Origin: Phoronis ovalis
Lineage: Eukaryota; Phoronida; Phoronidae
Assembly (NCBI GenBank): GCA_028565635.1
Contig: JAOXYB010057179.1
Location: 1-11,022, forward strand
Direction: 5' to 3'
Length of the DNA stretch: 11,022 nt
Position 1 is the stretch's first letter, and each line of letters begins with the position of its first letter. A program made the translations under genes and the position numbers. The notes below the pieces were generated by a model that was not told where the DNA came from, searched no databases, and saw nothing but the letters and a program-made list of their open reading frames with translations. Of this stretch, positions 1 to 6,949 are shown one piece after another.

Positions 1-44
1 AGGCGTCTGGCATCTTGTTGAGCTCTCGACTTTACAATACAAAC
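1..44 (-). CDS. VPS41: VPS41 exon 9 (truncated by the window edge)
   Basis: Acceptor tgttttag is followed in phase 0 by VCIVKSRAQQDARR, then two bases of the next codon at the edge. The family continues VCSVKER....(M)RDLP after GWG.SVK, so this is the expected next exon. It is short and cut by the edge, so the match rests mainly on the VC.VK start and the correct phase. Confidence 0.85.
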
Positions 45-3000
45 CTAAAACACAGGTACATAAACATCACGTGACAACGTGAATTTGTATTGCATTAAGC
101 GAACCTTACAACAGCTCTAGGAACAGACATTACGGGCTCCCTCAAAGGTGAAAGTTTCCTGAGTCAATATAAACTTGTTGCCACAGATACAGCTACTGTG
201 ATAACATTGAAACCTATTCAGCATATTTATTAGTACAAATCATAATAATAATTAAACCACATATTTTCTGTTCGTCAAGATTTGAATTTATACAAGTTAT
301 AAAACATTCTATTCTCTTGCAATTACATGTATTTGATCATATGAAAATTCCCCCCAAATTTAGTTTTTTAATTATAAATTATACTGAAAACATATATGGC
401 ATCTCAATATTAAAACGGGAACAATGGAATTGCAATCATTATGACAATTCTTTAATTTCCACTCAAGATGACTTTCTCCCATGGCTTGATATTGAAGCTC
501 TGATTTATATATTAACAACACCAATGAATACTTAAAATACTTTGAAATGTAACAAAAAAATTGCATTTTTACCTTGACTGTGTCACCCCATCCAATTAAA
601 AGAGTTGTGTCATCCTTCCAACATAAATTACAACGGAACAAGTCTGGACGTAGCCTGTTAATATAGCAAATCACAGATATCTCAGTTTCATAGCAGGCCA
701 GAGAAAAGGGTCTTTTGATAAAAGAAATTGTGATGCAAAAGGATTTGATTGAAATTAAGTCAAAAATTATTCAATCATAGCATGTTATATCAATAGTACA
801 CTTAATTATTTATTATCACACAAATTATATTTAAGAACTTTTGTGTTTTTAATTAATCAGCATTCAGCATTTCTGAACACTAACCCTCTGTATTCTAATG
901 TACAAGCCATCTAACCGTAAGACATGTACGTAGTCTCATATCGCAACCATACGTCCAAACAAAAAAGGATATATTAATTGTCTTACTAACAACGGTGACA
1001 CTATGGGTACTGCTAACTATAGTTACTATATAGGGAATATAAAAATCGAAGCTTGCACAACATTAGGAGTTGTCTACAAATTATATAAAATTAAACAGTT
1101 TTACTCTGAATTCATGTCTTTTGCTATAAACGTGATTCTTTGTCTTGAGCTCATATCATACACTTTAACACCCTGAAACAAAGAAAGTAGCTCTAACTGA
1201 CTTGAATATTCTATAAATTATAGGTAAATGCATTCATGTTGAACATTTCATTTTTCCAGTTTTTCATCCTGCATGTACACATGTGACATATTTTGATATT
1301 TGACATGCTTAGTTTTTAGCACACATTAATCTATGGCAATATATCTTCAAAAACCTTATAATAGCAACATCATAAATCCTTTTAGCTCGTAATATTTTTC
1401 TTAATTCCATGTTGTCCTATTACTCACATAGCTGTCCCTAATCATGCAAAAAAATGCTTTGCTTGTGCACACATTTTTATCAATTTCAGGTTTTCATATT
1501 AAATAATCCAAGATCACATTCCTAGGTGAACAGCAAAGAACTACCTGCATGACTAGGATACATTGTTTGAGTGTACAGGATAAGAAAGTTAACATTTTTT
1601 TAGAAAAAGGCAATTATTCTGCCAACAGGTGTATTTACTTATAGTGTTTGACAATACCACTAGGTGACATGGCTAAAATCATCTTTTCACATAATTTATA
1701 AAATTACATTGTAGGCAAAGATGCTCATCATAGGAGAATCAGTGTAACAGAATAGAAGTATGGTCGCCTAACTTAGGGTTTCAAAAGCCTAACCTGATCA
1801 TTTGCCCATGCTATAAAAAACGATTTCCACTTAATGTTTCTTATAGTGCCTTCACCATCATGTAGAACATGAGACCTGCGACCAAGAAGTCCTTTTTCAT
1901 GCAACACAAGCTACAATGAAAAAAATTCAATGTCAGTTTTTAAGAGGCTTTTGATGTCAGCTAACTACATAGACAATCAATTAGTCATGAACCAATACCA
2001 AACACAGAGCTTGTTCCTCAGTGGATCATGCCAGTTACTCTAGTATACATTCCAGCAGTACAGAATATATAAAACTTGGAGACAGATCTCTGAAACATTC
2101 CATTTGTATGGTACTATGAAATAGTCCTATGTGAAACTGCTCAACACATTTAGAACACACAAGAGTTGGAAGTACAATTTCAGTTACCTAAAATTAAGTG
2201 CCAATACACACCTTCGTATCCCCTGTAACAAACAGCTTCCCACTTCCTGGTTTATGAAAATTAGGGTCGAGTGCAACAGCTTTGACAGGCCGATCAAATG
2301 ATATTGTTTGATTGTTAGAACTGTTGTACAGTCCTGTAATAACAACCTGTAAAAAGAAGTTATAAAACGTCAACTGTTTTACTTCAACCATTTATAGTAT
2401 TTCCAACATTTGAATGAATGTAATTAGGCCTAAAGAATATGTATAGTTTCTATTCCATGGTCGAAATAAAAAGGGTAAGTAGGTAGGTAGGTAGGGAATT
2501 CTTTTTTCTTTGGCAAGGGCCGGGGATTAAAATTATGGTCAGTCCTGTTACCAGAACCATATTAGTTCTTAAACTTATAATATTTTGATAAGTCATAATG
2601 ATGAGACTGGGAGTCAATCTTTAGTTTTTTTATACATGTCATGGAGTTCTGCAGAGATATAATCAACAAGATAATTGGACATCAGGAGATCATTCATAAA
2701 GTACAAAGATTATTAAACCAGTCATATAATAAAGATATTCAGATACATGTAATCATCTGTTGGAGATGTACACCAAAATAAAATGAATAGAAAGCATCCA
2801 GAAATCTAGTTCATAGCTATATTAATAAATTTATCATGAAACTTTATCAATATAAATAATACCTGACAGAGGTAAGAATTAATCTCAACAGATGAATTTT
2901 GAGTCTCAATAAAGATTGTTACTTCATTATTAAAATCATTGAGAAAATGGAACCTACTCTTCCATCATCTGAGCAGCTAGCAATGTAATCTCCATTGTCA

Positions 3001-4006
3001 TCTATACTGATCTGGTTTACTGTAGTAGTGTGCTGAAAGGGTAAATATTTCATTAAATAATCAGTAATAATGTAATCACTCAAAGACATAGGTTCAGGCT
3101 CAATAAATACATGATTTATTTAGTACTAAGGTATTTCAATACTTTAGTAATATATATTTAAAAATATATAATATATTAAAAAACTTCTGAAGGCAATATC
3201 TCACATTGATCAATAACACATTTTTACCTTATGAAGCAGACTGCATTAGGTACTTACACACATCATATAACAGAAGGTACTAAACTGTCCCTCATACTTA
3301 CTGCTTCCACTTCTTTGCTTCTGATATTGTTCCCTTGATGATCGAGAATATGAATGCTGCCCCAGTGAGTACCAAGCGCAAGGAACTACAATGAGCAATT
3401 TGGAAGATTTAGTTTTAATAGAATGTACTACTTATTTATCATAAATGCTGCAGTTTACTGAAGCAGTATTTTTTATAAATCGGGTATACATGGTTTAAAT
3501 AAAACTATGGTCCAGAAGTTAGACAAAATCGATGTTTCTTAGCTTAATAGTAACTATCAGCTGTTACCTTAGTATGGACCGCCATACAGCTGGCTACCAT
3601 CTTGGAGAGTATAGTGTTCAAATCATTTGCTACTCTGTCATATTTCAGTTTCGGTTCTACTTCTTCTTCTTCTTCTGAGCTAGAATACCCTTCAGCTGAC
3701 TGTTAAAATGGTAAAGATTTCAACATAATGAAGGCTGTGATTCGAGTTTGTCACTGGGTGGTCTTGGAAATTAAATTTCAGGCAGTTTTAAGTACCATAC
3801 TATTAAACTGTTACCTCTAGATCGGAGGCCAGATATTTCATCTTCACTGCTTTAAATTGTTACCCGAAAAAAGAACAAATATTATAATCACAATCTGAAA
3901 TTTTTCCTCACGATTTACAATCAAGTGGGTTACATAGTTGTTAGTACATTTGCACTTTACATACCTCTTGTTCTCCTGGGGGTGCCATATCTGGTGCTTC
4001 AGCCAT
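1..4006 (-). CDS. VPS41: VPS41, HOPS tethering complex subunit (5' part; nine exons, continues beyond the left edge)
   Basis: VPS41 is a subunit of HOPS, the cytosolic tether that brings late endosomes, lysosomes and autophagosomes together for fusion. Spliced from 4006 leftwards, nine exons give ~259 residues colinear with animal VPS41 (family length roughly 850). Residues 1-75 are an acidic low-complexity N-terminus ending in EPKLKYDR. From ~59 the WD40 propeller begins, with FLALGTHWG, VNQISIDDNG, FVTGD, LHDGEGTIR, IAWAND, GVKVYDM, LRPDLF and LCWKDDTTLLIGWG. The clathrin-repeat and RING-H2 parts of the family lie off the window. Introns of 182-621 bp all have GT...AG ends; phases are 0 except intron 7 (phase 2). 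The start is set by an in-frame TAG 24 bp upstream of the ATG. BORCS8 ends 214 bp upstream on the same strand. Identity is from recalled family sequence, with no search run. Confidence 0.95.
66..75. promoter_or_regulatory. CLEAR/M-box-like E-box in VPS41 intron 8
   Basis: ATCACGTGAC contains the exact palindrome TCACGTGA, the M-box bound by MiT/TFE factors, and matches 9 of 10 bases of the CLEAR consensus GTCACGTGAC found near lysosomal genes. It sits 22 bp inside intron 8 of a lysosomal gene, not at its promoter, so function is speculative. An 8-bp palindrome can turn up by chance in a window this size. Confidence 0.3.
573..654 (-). CDS. VPS41: VPS41 exon 8
   Basis: Eighty-two bases between acceptor ttaacag and donor gtaaaa. 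The first base completes a Glu codon from exon 7. The exon reads LRPDLFRCNLCWKDDTTLLI followed by GWGDTVK. The LRPD....CSLCWKD..TLIIGWG block is among the most conserved parts of the VPS41 propeller. Confidence 0.96.
1105..1172 (-). CDS. VPS41: VPS41 exon 7
   Basis: Sixty-eight bases between acceptor tttcag and donor GA|gtaaaa. It encodes GVKVYDMSSRQRITFIAKDM followed by NS, plus two bases of a split codon (phase 2). The family reads GVKI(F/Y)DI.SK.RIT here. Without the GA|gtaaaa donor the frame would stop two bases later, and the next exon restores the frame. Confidence 0.92.
1794..1910 (-). CDS. VPS41: VPS41 exon 6
   Basis: Thirty-nine codons between acceptor attgtag and donor gttagg, phase 0. 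It encodes LVLHEKGLLGRR, then VLHDGEGTIRNIKWK and IAWANDQ. This matches the conserved VLHEGEGNIRSVKW...IAWAN block. The segment LHEKGLLG replaces the usual FERSWMNRW-type sequence, so this WD blade is somewhat diverged. Confidence 0.93.
2212..2346 (-). CDS. VPS41: VPS41 exon 5
   Basis: Forty-five codons between acceptor tttacag and donor gtgtgt, phase 0. Diagnostic pieces are VVITGLY, SFDRPVKAVALDPNF and GSGKLFVTGDTK, the third propeller segment of VPS41. The open frame continues past both splice sites, but only this interval matches the family. Confidence 0.95.
2475..2496. repeat. Short GTAG microsatellite in VPS41 intron 4
   Basis: About four to five copies of GTAG (gtaagtaggtaggtaggtag) form a simple tetranucleotide repeat in the intron. 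No coding or splice role is apparent. Confidence 0.8.
2958..3032 (-). CDS. VPS41: VPS41 exon 4
   Basis: Twenty-five codons between acceptor tttcag and donor gtaggt, phase 0. It encodes HTTTVNQISIDDNGDYIASC followed by SDDGR. This is a WD repeat with the family pattern (I)NQISLDE.GE...CSEDG. Confidence 0.94.
3302..3385 (-). CDS. VPS41: VPS41 exon 3
   Basis: Twenty-eight codons between acceptor ttgtag and donor gtaagt, phase 0. It encodes FLALGTHWGSIHILDHQGN followed by NIRSKEVEA, the first WD40 strand set of VPS41; the family has FLALGTH(Y/W)G at this point. Confidence 0.95.
3568..3699 (-). CDS. VPS41: VPS41 exon 2
   Basis: Forty-four codons between acceptor ttaacag and donor gtaaca, phase 0 at both ends. 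It encodes SAEGYSSSEEEEEVEPKLKY, then a segment with SCMAVHTK. The five-glutamate run is a GAA/TTC microsatellite in the DNA, so its length may vary between individuals. The EPKLKY and SCM.VH motifs are family hallmarks leading into the propeller. Confidence 0.93.
3815..3846 (-). other. Candidate alternative or poison exon in VPS41 intron 1
   Basis: Inside intron 1 lies a 32-base segment flanked by AG (…aaagcag) and by GAG|gtaaca, the same donor hexamer as exon 2. Spliced between exons 1 and 2 it would put TGA in frame at once. Transcribed as a first exon, its ATG at 3841 opens MKYLASDLE exactly in frame with exon 2. Either could regulate VPS41 output, and it could also be chance. No transcript evidence is available. 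Confidence 0.25.
3965..4006 (-). CDS. VPS41: VPS41 exon 1 (coding part)
   Basis: Fourteen codons, MAEAPDMAPPGEQE, end in GAG followed by donor gtatgt, phase 0. The MAEA start and acidic character match other animal VPS41 N-termini. The in-frame stop just upstream (TAG in ...TTATAGACT...) rules out a longer N-terminus from this exon. Confidence 0.88.
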
Positions 4007-4220
4007 ATTTCTTCTATTAGCAGCAGTCTATAATTCAATTTTAGTGATATCTCTTTTTAAACTTCTTCTAGCTTTTTTGATAAGTGTTCCGTAATATTAT
4101 TCTAATATTCTTACTTTTACTTATTTTGCTATACTCAGTAAATAGTCTTAATTAAGAAAGTAGTTTTCATTAACAAATTTAACAAGCTTCCTTTAAAAAA
4201 ATGAATCTTCACTGTTTAGC
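4007..4220 (-). other. Short BORCS8-VPS41 intergenic gap
   Basis: These 214 bp separate the BORCS8 stop from the VPS41 start and must hold the BORCS8 3' UTR and the VPS41 5' UTR, and possibly the VPS41 promoter. On the minus strand I find no AATAAA or ATTAAA; the nearest variant is AATAAG at 4125-4120. The sequence is strongly AT-rich and has no clear TATA box. The AG just before ACTGCTAATAG, ~20 bp before the VPS41 ATG, could serve as a splice acceptor if the two genes share a transcript. Confidence 0.6.
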
Positions 4221-4625
4221 CTATTCTGCTTGTTTCTTACGACTTCCTTCATAATTCAACTGCTGTTTCATGAACATAGCATTTTTCATCAAGTCTTGTA
4301 TATTTTGAAAATGAGTCTTGCTCGAGTACATAGACTGGGTGGCTTTTATTGCATATTCTGTATCGAAACAAGCTCCTTGAATATCTTGCTGAATTGCTTC
4401 AACTTCTTGTCTTTTTTCGACTAACTGGGGTAAAGATTTTCGTATGTGTTCCTGAACTCGGAATAATGCTAAAGAAGGTTCATTAGCTATAAGGTGTAAA
4501 TTTTCTGAGAACTTTTCAGCGACCTTTTTAGTTTTGTAATCTAAGTCAGCACTAGCAACATCTGTGGAATATAAGCGTTTGGATGTATCTTGCATTGTAC
4601 TAAGATAATGCAAACTTGACTCCAT
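4221..4625 (-). CDS. BORCS8: BORCS8 (MEF2BNB homologue), BORC complex subunit
   Basis: BORCS8 is one of eight subunits of BORC, which sits on the cytosolic face of lysosomes and recruits Arl8 for kinesin-driven movement and HOPS-dependent fusion. The 134-residue frame matches the human protein (~119 aa) almost end to end. Key blocks are KTKKVAEKF (31-39), ANEPSLALFRVQEHIRKSLP (47-66), QGACFDTEYAI (83-93) and MKNAMFMKQQLN (113-124). It should be mostly helical and coiled-coil, with no signal peptide or membrane segment. The first 30 residues are less conserved, so Met11 (4595) could be the true start. The frame also stays open upstream to 4724, so a longer first exon is possible. There is no intron in the coding part. 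VPS41 follows 214 bp downstream. Confidence 0.92.
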   Translation of the reverse strand: MESSLHYLSTMQDTSKRLYSTDVASADLDYKTKKVAEKFSENLHLIANEPSLALFRVQEHIRKSLPQLVEKRQEVEAIQQDIQGACFDTEYAIKATQSMYSSKTHFQNIQDLMKNAMFMKQQLNYEGSRKKQAE

Positions 4626-4668
4626 ATAGCCCTTCAGTGCTGCAACATGTGGTGTGATTTGGGCCTCA

Positions 4669-4692
4669 AGGTCAAGGTCAATGTCAATGTCT
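4669..4692 (+). promoter_or_regulatory. Array of four nuclear-receptor-like half-site hexamers upstream of BORCS8
   Basis: Two perfect AGGTCA hexamers are followed directly by two ATGTCA-type hexamers, with a 6-bp period and no spacing. The first is preceded by TCA, giving TCAAGGTCA, the extended site for monomeric receptors such as FTZ-F1/SF-1 and ERR. The array lies 44 bp upstream of the BORCS8 ATG, where a promoter or 5' UTR would be. It may instead be a trace of the AGGTCA-rich repeats seen at the right end of the window. Confidence 0.35.
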
Positions 4693-4727
4693 ATGTTGGG
4701 AAACGCCAGTGTGAGAAGTTTACTTCA

Positions 4728-5466
4728 TCAACTTGACTTAAACAGACAACAGGCACAAAACTTTATCCATTGGAACCATAGATCTGGAAAACATCAATTA
4801 TACAAATATTTAAATGAAATGCAATTCAATATTCAACAGTTAAATTTAATCAATAATTGGAACAAAGATTTGATGTCATCATAACACTGGTGCACTAGCA
4901 ATCATTAGACTGGGGAGTCTGGGGAGAGGGGTGAGCAGTCAGTTTCTCATCTCCACCAGAGGTCGCTACCAGTGATGAAACAGTCGTGAGCTTGAGAAAA
5001 ATCGAGCTTTGTTTGTAAGTATCAAATTTCTGCGATTGTGAAGGTGGCTAAATTAAATTATATTTTACAAAAAAATATTATCTACTGTCCTGCATAAAAA
5101 ATATATAACTTAATCGATTATGTTACGTTTTGTCGACATTAATATATTGTATTGAAAAATGCATAGCAAACTGTCCTAATAGAGTTGTATGTCAATCCTC
5201 TACACATGTCGGGTGCTGATATCTTACTGTTCAACTAGACACCCAACTTAATAAAATACCTATAGATTTAGAATAATCCATGTAAATCTATTTGTAGTAA
5301 CTACAAGGTTTCCTGCGTAAACATTGTACCTGCATCCATACTGTTTGTGTAAGTAACAGTGCCGCAAAAATCCCAAGATAATTTTCACCTTGTCTTAAAA
5401 TTTTTGCTATTCTATACATGAAACGATTTTTATCGAAATACATACAAAACTTAAATATGTCCTCAC
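4728..5466. other. Region upstream of BORCS8, no supported gene
   Basis: This stretch holds a GC-richer patch at 4910-4990 and then AT-rich DNA. A possible plus-strand donor (GTTT|gtaagt) is near 5013, and a polypyrimidine-AG acceptor (cccctctccccag) lies on the minus strand near 4915. The BORCS8 promoter or a 5' UTR exon could be here. An open plus-strand frame at 4654-4884 is rich in Gln and Asn and resembles no family I know. Confidence 0.4.
4953..4967 (+). promoter_or_regulatory. CTCF-like motif
   Basis: CCACCAGAGGTCGCT matches the core CTCF consensus CCASYAGRKGGC at 11 of 12 positions, with T for the penultimate G. It is in a locally GC-rich patch (4910-4990) about 330 bp upstream of the BORCS8 start. 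CTCF is present in most bilaterians, but occupancy here is unknown. Confidence 0.25.
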
Positions 5467-5475
5467 TCATGCAGT
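5467..5475. repeat. Left copy of the 9-bp target site duplication
   Basis: TCATGCAGT directly abuts the outer end of the left arm and is repeated exactly at 6186-6194, directly abutting the right arm. Confidence 0.88.
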
Positions 5476-5713
5476 TAGTCCTGCAAGCATGACCATACTA
5501 TGGACAGCCTACTGCTCGTCTGTAGGGTCACGACTGTCTCATATCTCAGACTAGCTGAAGTTCGAAAACACTTACTTCCCTATTAAATTCCACCAAAATT
5601 TTTGCTTCTGCCTATTTCTTGGCTACTCCGCTTCTTATATCCCCGTATCCAAATAACTTCATCAATGATTCAACAGCACATCAGCATAAAATCCAAAATG
5701 CACACTTGAACAT
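5476..5713 (+). repeat. Left terminal inverted repeat of the fold-back element
   Basis: It begins TAGTCCTGCAAGCATGACC and is matched in reverse complement by the right arm up to the ..GAACAT block at 5708-5713. Small indels relative to the right arm (for example near 5590 and 5676) show the two arms have drifted since insertion. Confidence 0.9.
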
Positions 5714-5740
5714 AAACAAAATGATGCAGCCATCATTCAC

Positions 5741-5750
5741 ATGACGTCAT
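5741..5750. promoter_or_regulatory. Full palindromic CRE inside the transposon
   Basis: ATGACGTCAT is a perfect 10-bp palindrome containing the complete CREB/ATF site TGACGTCA. It lies in the unique centre of the fold-back element. Whether it acts on neighbouring genes cannot be told from sequence. Confidence 0.3.
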
Positions 5751-5954
5751 TAATGGCAAGGTTATTTGACGGACACTGGTATCGATAATAATTGTACAAG
5801 AAACCGAATGTGAGAAGTCATTAGTGAAACATTTATCTTCCGGCAGGTAGCGCTTCAGAGTTTGCATTACTTCTCGCTGGACTGAAAAATTTTATGTCAT
5901 TCGTTCAGCGCCTGCGCACTAGTATACTTCTTCAATGTTTTCGGCAGATGATGG

Positions 5955-6185
5955 ATGTTCCAGAGTGCATTTTGGATTTATGCTGATGCGTTGAATCATT
6001 GATTAAGTTATTTGGATACGGGGATATAAGAAGCGGAGTAGTCAAGGAAAAGGCAGAATTTTGGTGTCAGAATTTAATAGGGAAGTACGTGTTTTCGAAC
6101 TTCGGCTAGTCCGAGATATGAGACGGTCATGACCCTTATGGACAAGCCGTAGGCTGTCCATAGTAGGGTCATGCTTGCAGGACTA
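5955..6185 (-). repeat. Right terminal inverted repeat of the fold-back element
   Basis: This is the reverse complement of the left arm, running from ATGTTC at 5955 to the terminal CAGGACTA. It carries a CTATGGACAGCCTAC-like block that both arms share near the outer end. Confidence 0.9.
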
Positions 6186-6194
6186 TCATGCAGT
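6186..6194. repeat. Right copy of the 9-bp target site duplication
   Basis: This is an exact copy of the left TCATGCAGT in the same orientation. It confirms the element boundaries to the base. Confidence 0.88.
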
Positions 6195-6219
6195 ATACTT
6201 GTCTTTTGGTAGTATTTTT

Positions 6220-6357
6220 TCATACAACATGCTTCACATTAAATCCAGGAACAAGACTAAAATTGGCCGGGTGAATAGGTTGAATTTTTTTCACATGGTT
6301 GTAAAACTTTACTTCTAAACCAGGTACGTTGGATTGAGAAATTTCTTGAAACCATGC
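6220..6357 (-). CDS. Coding-like stretch, possible last exon of an unidentified gene
   Basis: A 45-codon open stretch ends in TGA and has protein-like composition: PGLEVKFYNHVKKIQPIHPA, then NFSLVPGFNVKHVV. No start codon opens it, so it would need a splice acceptor; the only nearby AG (ttcaag) is weak. I recognise no family. The plus strand of the same DNA also has an open frame beginning MLHIKSRNKTKIGRV, so chance is a real possibility. Confidence 0.2.
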   Translation of the reverse strand, partial: AWFQEISQSNVPGLEVKFYNHVKKIQPIHPANFSLVPGFNVKHVV

Positions 6358-6549
6358 TCAATCATATAAATTATTAAATAATGAAAAGCTTCAAAACGAA
6401 ATATTTATATAATCACTTATGTGGATTTATCGGTCCAACAACACAAAATACGTTGGTGCGCAAAAAACTTTGCTACGCAGAATTTGGAACATTTTATACA
6501 GGTGCTACTGCAGCCTTAACGCCGGTTACTGTATAGCCTATACTATAGG

Positions 6550-6879
6550 CCCGGGGGGGGCAGTCAATATAAAAGTGGATACCTATGTTCCAACATGGAT
6601 TTTCAAAAAGCCCCAACGAAGTGAAATTCTGCAAAAATATACCCTAAGGAAGTAAGTTTTTTTGAAAGTGAAGTGAAATATTAACGATTACCCTAACGAA
6701 GTGAAACGTCCAAGCAACACCCCTAACGAAGTGTCACACCTCCAAAAAAACACCCCTTTTTGTGGTTTTAGCCAAAAAACAGACCCTAAACGCGTGTTAC
6801 AGGCCAGAGATTCAAAAAACATACCCTTTCACGCGAAATGGAACATGCATACCCACTTTCGTACTGACTCCCCCCCGGG
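6550..6879. mobile_element. 330-bp repeat element bounded by inverted C3G8 / C7G3 ends
   Basis: The left end CCCGGGGGGGGCAGTCA (6550-6566) is mirrored by TGACTCCCCCCCGGG (6865-6879), a ~16-bp inverted repeat with one indel. Inside, a degenerate motif CCCTAACGAAGTGAAA recurs with GAAGTG-type cores at 6618, 6649, 6670, 6698 and 6728, mostly ~30 bp apart. Local base composition is unlike the surrounding AT-rich DNA. I see no convincing target duplication and no gene. It is probably a MITE-like or satellite-derived dispersed repeat; the family is not recognised. Confidence 0.55.
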
Positions 6880-6949
6880 ACTACGGGTTAAAGCTGAATT
6901 AGGTATTATTCGGAAGCACCCACCGAGTCTGTTCCCCAGACCCCATTAT

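Larger units (their letters stand above)
5476..6185. mobile_element. Fold-back DNA transposon, non-autonomous, probably Mutator-like (710 bp)
   Basis: The ends are long inverted repeats starting TAGTCCTGCAAGCATGACC: left arm 5476-5713, right arm 5955-6185. The arms differ by scattered substitutions and small indels; within them a 40-base block around CTTATATCCCCGTATCC differs at one position only. An exact 9-bp direct repeat, TCATGCAGT, flanks the element at 5467-5475 and 6186-6194. Arms over 200 bp with a 9-bp target duplication are typical of Mutator-like elements, though other superfamilies make 8-9-bp duplications. The 241-bp centre has no meaningful open frame, so transposase must have come from elsewhere. 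It lies ~850 bp upstream of the BORCS8 start. Confidence 0.88.

Noticed and set aside
317-535. Plus-strand frame and the long antisense extension around VPS41 exon 8
   Set aside because: Only 573-654 on the minus strand matches VPS41. The rest is intron read-through in AT-rich DNA.
3142-3180. AT-rich near-palindrome in VPS41 intron 3
   Set aside because: Runs of A and T form such palindromes readily in an AT-rich intron, and nothing suggests function.
4230-4424. Plus-strand open frame opposite BORCS8
   Set aside because: It is antisense to a well-conserved coding region and has no recognisable product.
4654-4884. Plus-strand 76-codon open frame upstream of BORCS8
   Set aside because: It starts in the hexamer array (giving an artificial Ser-Arg/Ser-Met repeat), then becomes Gln/Asn-rich as AT-rich DNA does. 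I recognise no family, and it overlaps the likely BORCS8 5' region on the other strand.
5288-5470. Minus-strand frame MSEDIFKFCMYF... beside the transposon
   Set aside because: It begins in the target duplication and has no family resemblance or clear splice partners. A possible donor after ...ILRQ is not enough to call an exon.
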